NCBI RefSeq assembly: GCF_003575965.1
Contig: NZ_QWJJ01000015.1
Span: 80,459-144,458 of the forward strand
DNA: 64,000 nt
DNA from: Pseudooceanicola sediminis
Lineage (GTDB): Bacteria > Pseudomonadota > Alphaproteobacteria > Rhodobacterales > Rhodobacteraceae
Direction: 5' to 3'
Within the stretch, counting starts at the first letter, position 1. The number at the start of each line of letters is the position of its first letter. The position numbers and the translations under genes were made by a program. Shown piece after piece: positions 37,248 to 45,797 of this stretch. The notes below the pieces were generated by a model, which saw nothing but the letters and a program-made list of their open reading frames with translations, was not told the DNA's origin and did not search any database.

Positions 37248-38339
37248 ATGACCGGAGCTCGTCTGACGCTGGCCCTCGAGGCTGGCGGGTTGGTGCTGCC
37301 CGAGGGCCGCATCGCCATATTGTCCCCGCGCGCCGGTGCGGATCTGTCGGCCCTGCCGAAGGATCGCTGCCATGTGATCACCGGGTTCAGGCCCGATCAC
37401 GCCGCCTTTGCCGCCGCTGGCTATGGCTGCGCCGTGGCCCCCGAGGGGCGCTATGACGCGGTGCTGGTGTGCCTGCCCAGGGCCAAGGCGGCCGCGCGGG
37501 CGCTGATCGCGACGGCGCGGGGGCTGACGGACGGTGTGGTCATCGTAGATGGACAGAAGGAAGACGGGATCGAATCGATCCTGAAAGAGAGCCGGGCCCG
37601 CGTGCCGGTCGAGGGGCCTGTCAACAAGGCGCATGGCAAGATGTTCTGGATGTCGGCGCGCGACATGGCCGGCGACGTCTTTGCCGACTGGCAGGGGGGC
37701 ACCGAAACGGTCGCGGGCGGTTTCGTCACTGCGCCGGGTGTGTTTTCTGCCGACGGGATCGACCCGGGGTCCCGGTTCCTGGCCGACACCCTGCCGCCGC
37801 TGCGCGGGCGGGTGGCCGACCTCGGGGCCGGCTGGGGCTATCTTTCGGCGCGGTTGCTGGAAAACGACGCGATCACCACGCTGGACCTGATCGAGGCGGA
37901 CCACGCGGCGCTGGAGTGTGCCCGCGCGAACATTTCCGACCCGCGCGCAAGTTTTCACTGGGAGGACGCGCGCGAATGGCGCAGGGATAGCCCCTACGAT
38001 GCAGTTGTGATGAACCCGCCGTTTCACACCGGGCGCACCGCCGATCCGGAGTTGGGGCGTGCCTTTATCCGGGCCGCGGCGCGGCTGCTGTCGACGCGCG
38101 GCACCCTGTACCTGGTGGCCAACCGGCACCTGGGCTACGAGACCGTGCTTGACGAGATTTTCGGCAAGGTCAGTGCCCTGGGGGGCGACCGCAGCTTCAA
38201 GGTGTTGAGCGCGGAGCGCCCGACTCGCCAAGGGGCGGCGCAGGGCGTAAGGTCCGGCGCGGGACACAAGGACAAAGAGACCGCATCGGAGCACGCAGGC
38301 CGTGCACCGCGCGCGGGACGAAACGGGAAACACAGATGA
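37248..38339 (+). CDS. RsmC-like class I SAM-dependent methyltransferase
   Basis: 363 residues in two methyltransferase-like halves, as in RsmC (16S rRNA G1207) and RlmG. The C-terminal half has the SAM motif VADLGAGWGYLSARLL and the catalytic NPPFHTG near 265, typical of guanine-N2 methyltransferases. It starts eight bases after clpS. The last 40 residues are a basic, low-complexity tail not expected in the family, and the stop overlaps the next ATG by four bases (ATGA). RNA methylation is likely; the exact base is inference. Confidence 0.82.
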   Translation: MTGARLTLALEAGGLVLPEGRIAILSPRAGADLSALPKDRCHVITGFRPDHAAFAAAGYGCAVAPEGRYDAVLVCLPRAKAAARALIATARGLTDGVVIVDGQKEDGIESILKESRARVPVEGPVNKAHGKMFWMSARDMAGDVFADWQGGTETVAGGFVTAPGVFSADGIDPGSRFLADTLPPLRGRVADLGAGWGYLSARLLENDAITTLDLIEADHAALECARANISDPRASFHWEDAREWRRDSPYDAVVMNPPFHTGRTADPELGRAFIRAAARLLSTRGTLYLVANRHLGYETVLDEIFGKVSALGGDRSFKVLSAERPTRQGAAQGVRSGAGHKDKETASEHAGRAPRAGRNGKHR

Positions 38340-39136
38340 CATTTTCGATTGCCGGCAAGACGGCCATTGTCACCGGGGCGGCCAACGGGATCGGGCTGGC
38401 CATTGCCAAGCTCTTTGCCAACAAGGGAGCCAACGTGATCTTTGCCGACATGGACGAAGCGCGATTGCAGGCCGAGCTGGGCGAGATCAGCGACGACAGC
38501 AACGTGCGCTATTTCGCCGGCGATCTGCGTGAAAAGCTGAGCATCGCGAACTTGCTGTCGGCAACCATCGACGCCTTCGACACCGTGGATATCCTGGTGA
38601 ACGCGTCGCGGCAGGTGATTCCGTCGGACCCGCTGAATCCGGATGACGATGCCGTCGAGACATTGTTGCAGCAGAACCTGCTGACGGCGCTGCGGGTCAG
38701 CCAGACGGTGGCAAAGCGGATGATCAAGCAATCCGAAGGCCAGACCGAAGGTCAGGCGGGGGCGATCGTGAACCTGTCGTCGATCGCGGCACGGCGCACC
38801 CACCCGGATCTGCTGGCCTATTCCGTCAGCTCGGCCGCGCTGGACCAGCTGACGCGCAGCCTGGCCGTGGCCCTGGCGCCGCATCGCATCCGGGTCAATG
38901 CCGTTGCCTTCGGGTCGGTGATGTCGTCGAGCCTGAAAGAGACGCTGAAGGACAATCGCGACTATCGCCTGGATATCGAGGAACATACCCCGCTGCATCG
39001 CATCGCCCCGCCGAGCGAGTTGGCCGAGGCGGTGCAATACCTGTGCTGCGAGGCCTCGTCCTTCATGACGGGCCAGATCATGACCGTGGATGGCGGGCGC
39101 ACCCTGCTGGATCCGGTTGCGGCACCCGCCCACTGA
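38336..39136 (+). CDS. SDR-family protein lacking the catalytic lysine
   Basis: 266 residues with the cofactor loop TGAANGIG near 13-20 and the C-terminal MTVDGGRTL. Two hallmark positions are changed. The NNAG motif reads NASRQ, and the YxxxK active site reads YSVSS, with Ser in place of Lys although Ser and Tyr are kept (NLSSIAARR before it). It may bind a dinucleotide without normal dehydrogenase activity, or use a different proton relay. It is coupled to the upstream methyltransferase by a 4-bp overlap and lies 104 bp before hemF. Confidence 0.85.
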   Translation: MTFSIAGKTAIVTGAANGIGLAIAKLFANKGANVIFADMDEARLQAELGEISDDSNVRYFAGDLREKLSIANLLSATIDAFDTVDILVNASRQVIPSDPLNPDDDAVETLLQQNLLTALRVSQTVAKRMIKQSEGQTEGQAGAIVNLSSIAARRTHPDLLAYSVSSAALDQLTRSLAVALAPHRIRVNAVAFGSVMSSSLKETLKDNRDYRLDIEEHTPLHRIAPPSELAEAVQYLCCEASSFMTGQIMTVDGGRTLLDPVAAPAH

Positions 39137-39165
39137 TCCGGCGGACCCATCGACGTCGGGGTGAG

Positions 39166-39230
39166 GAGGGGGCGCTGCCCCCGCCGCGCGGTGCGCGGCC
39201 CCCCGGGGGTATTTCTGGCCAGATGACACG
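39166..39230 (+). repeat. Intergenic palindrome, GGGGTATTT..CCAGATGA type, in the hemF leader
   Basis: GGGGGC-GCT-GCCCCC hairpin (39168-39182), a second GC palindrome near 39184-39198, then GGGGGTATTTCTGGCCAGAT ending 11 bases before the hemF start. The element occupies most of the gap between the SDR gene and hemF. Confidence 0.7.
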
Positions 39231-39240
39231 GGAGCCGGGT

Positions 39241-40134
39241 ATGAGCGACAGCATGGAAACGGAGAAGGCACAGGCGAGCGCGTGGTTTCGTGCGCTGCGC
39301 GACGAGATCGTTGCCGCCTTCGAGGCGCTGGAGGATGCACTGGTGTGCGGGCCGATGGCCGAGTGTGCGCCGGGACGATTCGAGGTGAGCGAAACGCGGC
39401 GCACATCGGACGACGGATCGGATGCCGGTGGCGGGGTCATGAGCGTGATGCGCGGTGGTCGGGTGTTCGAAAAGGTCGGGGTGAATATTTCCACCGTTTA
39501 CGGAACGCTGGGCGCGCGCGCGCAGGCGGCCATGGCCGCGCGCAAGGGGCTGCCGGGGATGGCCGAAGATCCGCGTTTCTGGGCCAGCGGGATCAGCCTG
39601 GTTGCGCATATGCAGAACCCGCACGTGCCGGCGGTCCACATGAACACGCGGATGTTCTGGACCCCCCATGCCTGGTGGTTCGGCGGCGGTTCGGACCTGA
39701 ATCCCTGCATTGAATACGCCGAGGACACCGCACATTTCCATGCCGTGCAGAAAGCCCATTGCGACCGGCACGATGCAGCGTTCTATCCCCGCTTCAAGGC
39801 CTGGGCGGACGAGTATTTCCATATCCCGCATCGCAAGCGTGCGCGGGGTGTTGGCGGGATCTTTCTGGACGATCATTGTTCGGGGGACTGGGCCGCGGAT
39901 TTCGCCTTTATCCGCGATGTCGGCCAGGCGTTTCTGCCCGCCTATCGCCCGCTGGTCGCGGCGCGCATGGCACAGCCATGGAACGGGGCCGACAAGGAGG
40001 CACAGCTGGTGCACCGCGGATTGTATGCCGAGTACAACCTTGTCTATGATCGGGGCACCCGGTTCGGCCTGGAAACCGGGCATGATGCCAATGCCGTGCT
40101 GATGAGCCTGCCGCCACTGGCCAAGTGGATCTGA
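39241..40134 (+). CDS. hemF: Oxygen-dependent coproporphyrinogen III oxidase
   Basis: 297 residues. HemF uses molecular oxygen to make protoporphyrinogen IX. The signature HMNTRMFWTPHAWWFGGGSDL is split here only by its description; GGGVMSVMRGGRVFEKVGVN and GIFLDDH are also conserved. The C-terminal YNLVYDRGTRFGLETG is typical. The ATG at 39241 follows GGAGC and a palindromic repeat. It is the aerobic alternative to HemN at 20.5 kb. Confidence 0.97.
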   Translation: MSDSMETEKAQASAWFRALRDEIVAAFEALEDALVCGPMAECAPGRFEVSETRRTSDDGSDAGGGVMSVMRGGRVFEKVGVNISTVYGTLGARAQAAMAARKGLPGMAEDPRFWASGISLVAHMQNPHVPAVHMNTRMFWTPHAWWFGGGSDLNPCIEYAEDTAHFHAVQKAHCDRHDAAFYPRFKAWADEYFHIPHRKRARGVGGIFLDDHCSGDWAADFAFIRDVGQAFLPAYRPLVAARMAQPWNGADKEAQLVHRGLYAEYNLVYDRGTRFGLETGHDANAVLMSLPPLAKWI

Positions 40135-40352
40135 GCAAATGGCTATCGGCACAGGCACCTTGCGGACGCGGCGCCGTTCGGCAACCTGACTTTCGTCCCG
40201 TCTTGCGGACCACGCCACATGAAGGCCTTTGCGAGGCGATGCAGGATTGCCGCGCCCGCCAACCGAATCCACCCGCGCGCGGTTGCAAGGCTGTGCGGGC
40301 CGCGCCATCACGCTAGGTTTGGCACAGGCGGACATCCCGGGGGCAATCGGTC

Positions 40353-41252
40353 TTGCATGCGTTGAAACGGTTCTGGCAGTTGCTGACGGCAATGGGTCGG
40401 CAGATAGGCGAGATCAACATGGGGTTGATTGCCGCGGGCGTGGCCTTTTACGGCATGCTGGCGTTCTTTCCCGGTATTGCTGCCATGATATCGCTCTGGG
40501 GTCTGGTGTCGGATCCATCCGTCGTGGTGGATGAGCTGAGCGTGCTGCGCGAGATCATTCCCGATCAGATCTTCGACCTGGTCGAGAACCAGGTTCTCAA
40601 GATCAGTTCGGGCAGCGGGTCGACACTCGGCTGGGCAGGGGTGCTTTCACTGGGCGTGGCGATCTGGTCGGCGCGCTCCGGGGTGGCATCGCTGATCCTG
40701 GGGCTGAACATGATCCATGGCGACCCGAACCGGGGCAACCTGCGCCACTACCTGACCGCCCTGACGCTGACGGTGGCGCTGCTGGGGGTAGGGATCGTCA
40801 CACTGGGCTCCGTGGTGATCCTGCCCGTCGTGCTGAGCTTTGTGCCGCTCGGCTTTGTCACCAGCATCCTGATCGAGATCGTGCGCTGGCTGGCGGCGAT
40901 CCTGGCACTGCTGATCGGTCTGTCGCTGATCTATCGCTACGGGCCGAACAACCGTGGCCAACGTCTGAAATGGGCAACCCCTGGGGCCGGGCTGGCGGTC
41001 TCGGGCTGGGGCATCGCCTCGGTCGCCTTTTCGCTCTACCTGACGAACTTCGCCAATTACAACGAGGTTTACGGATCGCTCGGGGCGGCGGTTGCGATGC
41101 TGTTCTGGCTCTATATCACCGCGTTCCTGATATTGCTCGGCGCGTCGCTGAACATCCAGCTGGACAAGCGCCGCGCGATGGATCGTACCCTTCAGGCGAT
41201 GGAGGACGGCACCGCCGAACCGACCCGGGACGGCAGCGACAATGCCCCCTAG
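40353..41252 (+). CDS. YihY/UPF0761 family inner-membrane protein
   Basis: 299 residues with about six membrane helices (near 25-45, 90-110, 130-155, 175-195, 205-230, 240-265). GVAFYGMLAFFPGIAAMISLWG and YNEVYGSLGAAVAMLFWLYI are YihY motifs. The family was once called ribonuclease BN, but that activity belongs to another gene; the true role is unknown. The only upstream start is TTG (40353); an internal ATG at 40392 would remove the conserved first helix region. It is convergent with hemE. Confidence 0.85.
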   Translation: MHALKRFWQLLTAMGRQIGEINMGLIAAGVAFYGMLAFFPGIAAMISLWGLVSDPSVVVDELSVLREIIPDQIFDLVENQVLKISSGSGSTLGWAGVLSLGVAIWSARSGVASLILGLNMIHGDPNRGNLRHYLTALTLTVALLGVGIVTLGSVVILPVVLSFVPLGFVTSILIEIVRWLAAILALLIGLSLIYRYGPNNRGQRLKWATPGAGLAVSGWGIASVAFSLYLTNFANYNEVYGSLGAAVAMLFWLYITAFLILLGASLNIQLDKRRAMDRTLQAMEDGTAEPTRDGSDNAP

Positions 41253-41265
41253 CGCGCAGGCAATC

Positions 41266-42297
41266 TCAGCCGCCGCGCACCGCGTCGATCATGCGTTGCA
41301 CGTTGTCTGGATCGGCGTCCGGCGTAATGCCGTGGCCGAGGTTGAAGATGTGCGGCCCCTTTGAAAAGGCCCTGACAATCGCGCGGGTTTCCTGCACCAG
41401 GGCCTCGCCGCCGGTAACCATGTGCGCCGAGGCCAGGTTGCCCTGAACGCAGCCGTCGACCTGCACATGCGCCGCCGCCCATTCGGGGCTGACGGAATTG
41501 TCGATGGCGACGCAATCCGCGCCGGTCGCCTTGGCAAATCCGATGTATCGCGCGCCGGCCTCACGCGGAAAGGCGATGATCGGGATGTCGGGATGGCGGG
41601 CCTTCAGTTCGGCGATGATGCGGCGCGTCGGTGCCAGAGCGTAGCGGTCGAAATCCTCTCCCGACAGCGATCCGGCCCAGCTGTCGAACAGCTTGACGCA
41701 GTCCGCCCCCGCCTCGATCTGTGCCGAAAGATACTCGATCGTCCCCTCGGTAATCCGCTCGATCAAGGCTTCGAACACCGGGCGGTTTTCAGCGATGAGG
41801 GCATGGGCCGGCGCCTGGTCCGGCGTCCCGCGCCCGGCGATCATGTAGGTCGCGACGGTCCAGGGCGCGCCGGCGAACCCGATCAGCGTGGTGTCTTTCG
41901 GCAACTCCCGCGCTAGGATCTTCACCGTCTGGTAGATGGGCGCAAGCACGGCATGGACATCGCTCGCCGGTTTCAGTGCATCGAACCCGGCACGGTCCGT
42001 GATCGTCGACAGGCGAGGCCCCTCGCCGGTGACAAACCAAAGATCGGCCCCAAGCGCCTGCGGCAAGAGCAGGATATCGGCAAACAGGATCGCGGCGTCG
42101 AAGCCATAGCGGCGGATCGGTTGCAGGGTCACCTCCGCCGCCAGCTCCGGGTTGTAGCAGAGCGACAGGAAATCCCCCGCCTTGGCGCGAGTGGCGCGAT
42201 ATTCCGGCAGATACCGTCCCGCCTGTCGCATCATCCAGATCGGCGGCACCGGCAGCACCTCGCCCTTCAACGCCCGCAGGATTGTCTTCTCGCTCAT
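41266..42297 (-). CDS. hemE: Uroporphyrinogen decarboxylase
   Basis: 343 residues. HemE removes four carboxyl groups from uroporphyrinogen III to give coproporphyrinogen III. The substrate-binding [16 protein letters not shown] is at about 20-36, and [13 protein letters not shown] and DSWAG are conserved. The ATG at 42297 gives the usual family start [10 protein letters not shown]. It is divergent from hemC, with a 190-bp gap that carries a CAGGGAAA-type palindrome. Confidence 0.97.
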   Translation of the reverse strand: MSEKTILRALKGEVLPVPPIWMMRQAGRYLPEYRATRAKAGDFLSLCYNPELAAEVTLQPIRRYGFDAAILFADILLLPQALGADLWFVTGEGPRLSTITDRAGFDALKPASDVHAVLAPIYQTVKILARELPKDTTLIGFAGAPWTVATYMIAGRGTPDQAPAHALIAENRPVFEALIERITEGTIEYLSAQIEAGADCVKLFDSWAGSLSGEDFDRYALAPTRRIIAELKARHPDIPIIAFPREAGARYIGFAKATGADCVAIDNSVSPEWAAAHVQVDGCVQGNLASAHMVTGGEALVQETRAIVRAFSKGPHIFNLGHGITPDADPDNVQRMIDAVRGG

Positions 42298-42379
42298 GTG
42301 CTGCCCTTCCAAAACTGACCCCTCTGGTCGCGTCCACCGCCCGGATTGTCAAGCGATGCGGCCGGGGTGGATGACCCAT

Positions 42380-42421
42380 CCCCGGTTTCCCTGTTCCAAA
42401 TATCCTCCCCGAAGGGGAAAA
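42380..42421 (-). repeat. Intergenic palindrome, GGATATTT..CAGGGAAA type, between hemE and hemC
   Basis: On the minus strand: TTCCCCTTCGGGGAGGATAT, then TTGGAACAGGGAAACCGGGG. The CCCC-TTC-GGGG hairpin followed by GGATATTT and CAGGGAAA recurs at 44720 and, in a variant, at 51728. Confidence 0.6.
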
Positions 42422-42488
42422 CAACGCCTGCGCGCGGATCGTCCTGGCCTCTTGCCTCTCTCGCCCCTCCACAATAGAGCTTTCGGGC

Positions 42489-43436
42489 ATGAAAATCCTT
42501 CTTCCGACACCCGACCGACCGCTCAAGATCGGCACCCGCGGCTCGCCTCTCGCAATGGCCCAGGCGCATGAAACGCGCGATCGCCTTGCCGCGGCCTTCG
42601 ATCTGCCGGTCACGGCCTTCGATGTCCTGCGCATCTCGACGGCCGGTGACCGCATCCAGGACAAATCCCTGCGCGAGGTCGGCGGCAAGGGGCTGTTCAC
42701 CCGCGAAATCGAACAGGCGATGCTCGACGGGGAAATCGATATCGCCGTACACTCGATGAAGGACATGCCGGTCGAACAGCCCGCCGGGCTCGTACTCGAT
42801 TGCTACCTGCCGCGCGAAGATGTGCGAGATGCCTTCGTCTCGCTGTCCTATCCGGCGCTGGCCGATGTGCCGCAGGGGGCCACCATGGGCACCTCCTCGC
42901 TGCGCCGTCGCGCGCAATTGCTCGTGCGCCGGCCGGACCTGCACGTGGTGGAATTTCGCGGCAACGTGCAGACCCGCCTGCGCAAGCTCAACGAAGGCGT
43001 GGCAGGGGCGACCTTCCTTGCCATGGCCGGGCTCAATCGCCTCGCCATGGCCGACGTCGCCAAGGCCGCGCTCGACCCCTCGGAAATGCTGCCCGCCATC
43101 GCCCAGGGGGCGATCGGCATCGAACGCCGCCGCGACGACATGACCACCGCGGCCCTGCTCGAGGCGATCCATGATGACGTGACCGCGCAGCGCCTCGCCG
43201 CCGAGCGCGCGTTCCTCGCCACGCTCGACGGGTCCTGCGAAACCCCCATCGCCGGCCTGGCCGAACTGGATGGCGGCACGCTGCGCCTGCGCGGCGAGAT
43301 CCTGCGCCCGGATGGCTCGCGATCCCTCACCGATGACCGAACCGCCCCGATCGAGGATGGTGCGGCCCTGGGGCGCGACATGGCCAACGACCTGCTCAGA
43401 CAAGCCGGCCCCGGCTTCTTTGACTGGCGTCCCTGA
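42489..43436 (+). CDS. hemC: Porphobilinogen deaminase (hydroxymethylbilane synthase)
   Basis: 315 residues. HemC joins four porphobilinogens into hydroxymethylbilane. IGTRGSPLAMAQAHETR opens the fold, HSMKDMPVEQPAGL and GTSSLRRRAQLL are active-site blocks, and the dipyrromethane-carrying cysteine is in LDGSCETPIAG. It is divergent from hemE. No hemD is seen next to it on the downstream side. Confidence 0.97.
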   Translation: MKILLPTPDRPLKIGTRGSPLAMAQAHETRDRLAAAFDLPVTAFDVLRISTAGDRIQDKSLREVGGKGLFTREIEQAMLDGEIDIAVHSMKDMPVEQPAGLVLDCYLPREDVRDAFVSLSYPALADVPQGATMGTSSLRRRAQLLVRRPDLHVVEFRGNVQTRLRKLNEGVAGATFLAMAGLNRLAMADVAKAALDPSEMLPAIAQGAIGIERRRDDMTTAALLEAIHDDVTAQRLAAERAFLATLDGSCETPIAGLAELDGGTLRLRGEILRPDGSRSLTDDRTAPIEDGAALGRDMANDLLRQAGPGFFDWRP

Positions 43437-43473
43437 CCCTGACCCGGCCCGGCCCGGCGCGTGTGCCCTGACG

Positions 43474-44112
43474 CTACTTCGTCTCGGGCAGCACCTGCGG
43501 CTCGATGTCCGCCTCAGGCGCGCTCTCGGCGGGCGAGGCGGGCTGGCCCTCTTCCTCCGCCTCCTCCCCTGCCGGGCAGCCATCGGCCTGGCAACTCTCG
43601 ATCAGGGCAATCTGCTCGGGGCTGGGATCGGCAAAGAGATGCCCGCCACAGGCATTCAGCCGCAGGATCGGACCATTGTTGGTCAGCTCGATAAAGGCCA
43701 GCACTTCACCGTTCTCCGGCAGCGCGGCGCACCACGGGCCGGTACACCCCAGCTCCATGGTGATCTGCGCCTGCACCGCGGCTGAAAAACCGTCCTCGGT
43801 CAATGCCTTGCCGCGCACCAGGGCGGGCAGGCGCTGCACCTCGGGGTCCGGGTTGGTCAGATCCTGCTCTGGCAGGCTCGGCGTTCCCCGGTCCAGGGTG
43901 CCATGCAGCACCATGTATCGGGCGTCCGAGGTGCTGGCCTCGTCGAAACTGCGCGCCACGTCGGGGGCCAGGCACGACAGGGCCTGCGCCGGGCCCGCGA
44001 CCAACGTCGCCAGGGCGAGGGCGCACAGCGCGGCTGAGGCCCGCCTGCGCCTCGATTTCACCAGAGGGTGCTGGACCAGGGATTGGGGCAGGGTCTGCGT
44101 GAGGGTGGTCAT
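43474..44112 (-). CDS. Secreted hypothetical protein with signal peptide
   Basis: 212 residues. A basic start (KSRRRRASA near 19-27) and hydrophobic stretch ending GPAQALS form a signal peptide, so the protein should be periplasmic or outer-membrane associated. The mature region starts [14 protein letters not shown] and has several cysteines in two clusters (near CTGPWCA and CQADGCPAG), suggesting disulphides; the last 35 residues are acidic and low in complexity. I do not recognise a family. Its ATG overlaps the rppH stop by four bases, so the two are co-translated. Confidence 0.75.
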   Translation of the reverse strand: MTTLTQTLPQSLVQHPLVKSRRRRASAALCALALATLVAGPAQALSCLAPDVARSFDEASTSDARYMVLHGTLDRGTPSLPEQDLTNPDPEVQRLPALVRGKALTEDGFSAAVQAQITMELGCTGPWCAALPENGEVLAFIELTNNGPILRLNACGGHLFADPSPEQIALIESCQADGCPAGEEAEEEGQPASPAESAPEADIEPQVLPETK

Positions 44113-44591
44113 AGGCGCTCTCCGAATTCTGCCAGGACGCGGGCATAAACCTCGCGTTTGAACGGCACGATGTTGTCAACCAGGGCGTCCGGTGTCATCC
44201 AGCGCCAAGCGCTGAATTCCGGGTGTTCGGTGTCGATCTTCACATCGTCATCCGCCCCCCGGAACCGCATCAGCAGCCATTTCTGCTTTTGCCCGCGAAA
44301 CGCCCCGCCCCAGATCCGCCCGGCCAGCTCCGGCGGCAGATCGTAGGTGACCCACTCGGCTGTTTCGGCCTCGATCATCACCTTGTCGGCGGTGATGCCG
44401 GTTTCTTCCCACAATTCCCGCAAACCGGCCTCTTCGGGGCTCTCCCCGGCATCGATCCCGCCCTGTGGCATCTGCCAGGCGGCAACCTCGCTGTCGATCC
44501 GCTGGCCGGTAAAGACCGCACCGTCCCGGTTGACCAGCATCACGCCCACACAGGGGCGATAGGGCAGTCTTTCGATCTCTTGTGGTGTCAT
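44109..44591 (-). CDS. rppH: RNA pyrophosphohydrolase RppH
   Basis: 160 residues. [18 protein letters not shown] is the usual RppH start and the Nudix box reads [20 protein letters not shown] followed by TGI. RppH removes pyrophosphate from RNA 5' ends and so starts mRNA decay. The ATG at 44591 has AGGAG five bases upstream. It is followed by an overlapping gene for a secreted unknown. Confidence 0.93.
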   Translation of the reverse strand: MTPQEIERLPYRPCVGVMLVNRDGAVFTGQRIDSEVAAWQMPQGGIDAGESPEEAGLRELWEETGITADKVMIEAETAEWVTYDLPPELAGRIWGGAFRGQKQKWLLMRFRGADDDVKIDTEHPEFSAWRWMTPDALVDNIVPFKREVYARVLAEFGERL

Positions 44592-44719
44592 GTCTACTCC
44601 TGACATCTGCGCGCAAGGCGTGTCGCCCCATCCTAACCGACGTGCGGCCAAGCGCAATCTCACCCCCCTTCACGGCACCGTCATCTGCACGGCCCGCGGG
44701 CCCGATGCGCCGCCCCGCA

Positions 44720-44755
44720 GGTTTCCCTGTCGGAAATATCCCCGCCGGAGGCCGA
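44720..44755 (-). repeat. Intergenic palindrome, GGGATATTT..CAGGGAAA type, between rppH and the LysR gene
   Basis: On the minus strand GGCCTCCGGCGGGGATATTT is followed by CCGACAGGGAAACC. The same plan as 42380-42421. A lone GATACCG heptamer (44768-44774) lies nearby, too little to call a periodic element. Confidence 0.55.
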
Positions 44756-44780
44756 CGCGACATTGCCCCGGATACCGCTC

Positions 44781-45707
44781 TCAGGCCCATATCCCGGCGA
44801 TTTCGGCACTCAGCCAGTCGCGGAAGCGCGCAAATCCGGGGCGGGCGGCGCTGCGCTCGGGATAGATCAGCGTATAGGCCTGCCCGGTTTCCAGCCGCCG
44901 CTCCGACACGGCGACAAGCCGCCGGTCCTGCAAGGCCGCACGGGCGATGATTTCAGGCACCAGCCCGATGCCGAGGCCGGCGATGGCGGCATCCACCACC
45001 ATGTCGAAATGATCGAAGCGCGCCCCGCGCAGCGACCGACGCGGATCGATGTCGGCCTGGCGAAACCAGTCGGGCCACAGGGTCGGACGGGTACTCTGCT
45101 GCAACAGTGGCAGCTCCGGCAGGTCGATGTCACGCAACGCCCCGCCCTGTCGCCGTCGCGGCGCGACCAGGGACGGGGCCGCGACGGCAACCAGCACCTC
45201 GTCCAGCAGATGCAGGTGCTGTGCGCCTGCGCTGCGGTGGCTGGACCGCTGGATGGCAAGGTCAAAGGGCGCGGTGTCGAAATTCACCGGCTCCAGCCGG
45301 GCGGCCACGTCATAGCTTATGCCCGGCGCGGCGGCCTGGAATGCACTCAGGCGCGGGATCAGCCAGCTGCGCCCAAAGCTCGGCAGCACGGCCATGCGCA
45401 GCACCGATTGCTGGCCCGCAAAGGCCATGACGCCAGTCGCCGCCGCATCCAGCCGCTCCAGCAGGGCCTCGGCCTCGCGCAGGAAACTGCGGCCGGCGTC
45501 GGACAGTGACAGACGCTGGCGGGCCCGCAGGAACAGCGCCACCCCCAGGCGATCCTCGAGCGCCGCGATCGAGCGGCTGACGGCGCTTTGCGTCAGTCCC
45601 AGATCACGCGCCGCACCCGTGGTGGTGCCGATGCGCGCACATGCGCAAAACGCTTCAAGCTCGCCCACCGAAGGTATGTATGACTTGCGCATCCGTGCCA
45701 CCTTCAT
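44781..45707 (-). CDS. LysR-family regulator divergent from glutaryl-CoA dehydrogenase
   Basis: 308 residues (293 if the ATG at 45692 is used). The winged helix-turn-helix is at about 14-72 (ARDLGLTQSAVSRSIAALEDRLG), with a LysR effector domain from about 95. It is divergent from gcdH, the arrangement of GcdR-like LysR regulators that respond to glutarate or related acids, so local control of gcdH is likely. Direct repeats in the shared promoter region (45710-45739) could be its site. Confidence 0.85.
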   Translation of the reverse strand: MKVARMRKSYIPSVGELEAFCACARIGTTTGAARDLGLTQSAVSRSIAALEDRLGVALFLRARQRLSLSDAGRSFLREAEALLERLDAAATGVMAFAGQQSVLRMAVLPSFGRSWLIPRLSAFQAAAPGISYDVAARLEPVNFDTAPFDLAIQRSSHRSAGAQHLHLLDEVLVAVAAPSLVAPRRRQGGALRDIDLPELPLLQQSTRPTLWPDWFRQADIDPRRSLRGARFDHFDMVVDAAIAGLGIGLVPEIIARAALQDRRLVAVSERRLETGQAYTLIYPERSAARPGFARFRDWLSAEIAGIWA

Positions 45708-45709
45708 GC

Positions 45710-45739
45710 GAATAACTCATGACCCTTGCAGAATTACTC
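45710..45739. promoter_or_regulatory. Direct repeats, candidate LysR-type operator for gcdH
   Basis: GAATAACTC (45710-45718) and GAATTACTC (45731-45739) differ at one base and are 21 bp apart, two helical turns. They overlap the gap between the divergent LysR and gcdH genes, 59 bp before the gcdH start. Confidence 0.45.
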
Positions 45740-45797
45740 GTTAGCGCCGGGGGCTGCAATCGCCTAACCTGTGCCCAACAGAATGCAGGAGATACCG

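Noticed and set aside
41266-42488. Idea that the hemE region holds the chromosome origin, as in Caulobacter
   Set aside because: The hemE-hemC gap is only 190 bp, has no DnaA-box cluster and no AT-rich unwinding stretch. No dnaA, parAB or other origin genes are nearby.
44768-44774. A lone GATACCG near the LysR gene as a fifth periodic element
   Set aside because: Only one heptamer is present, with no 11-bp neighbour and no ACGT end, so chance is enough to explain it.
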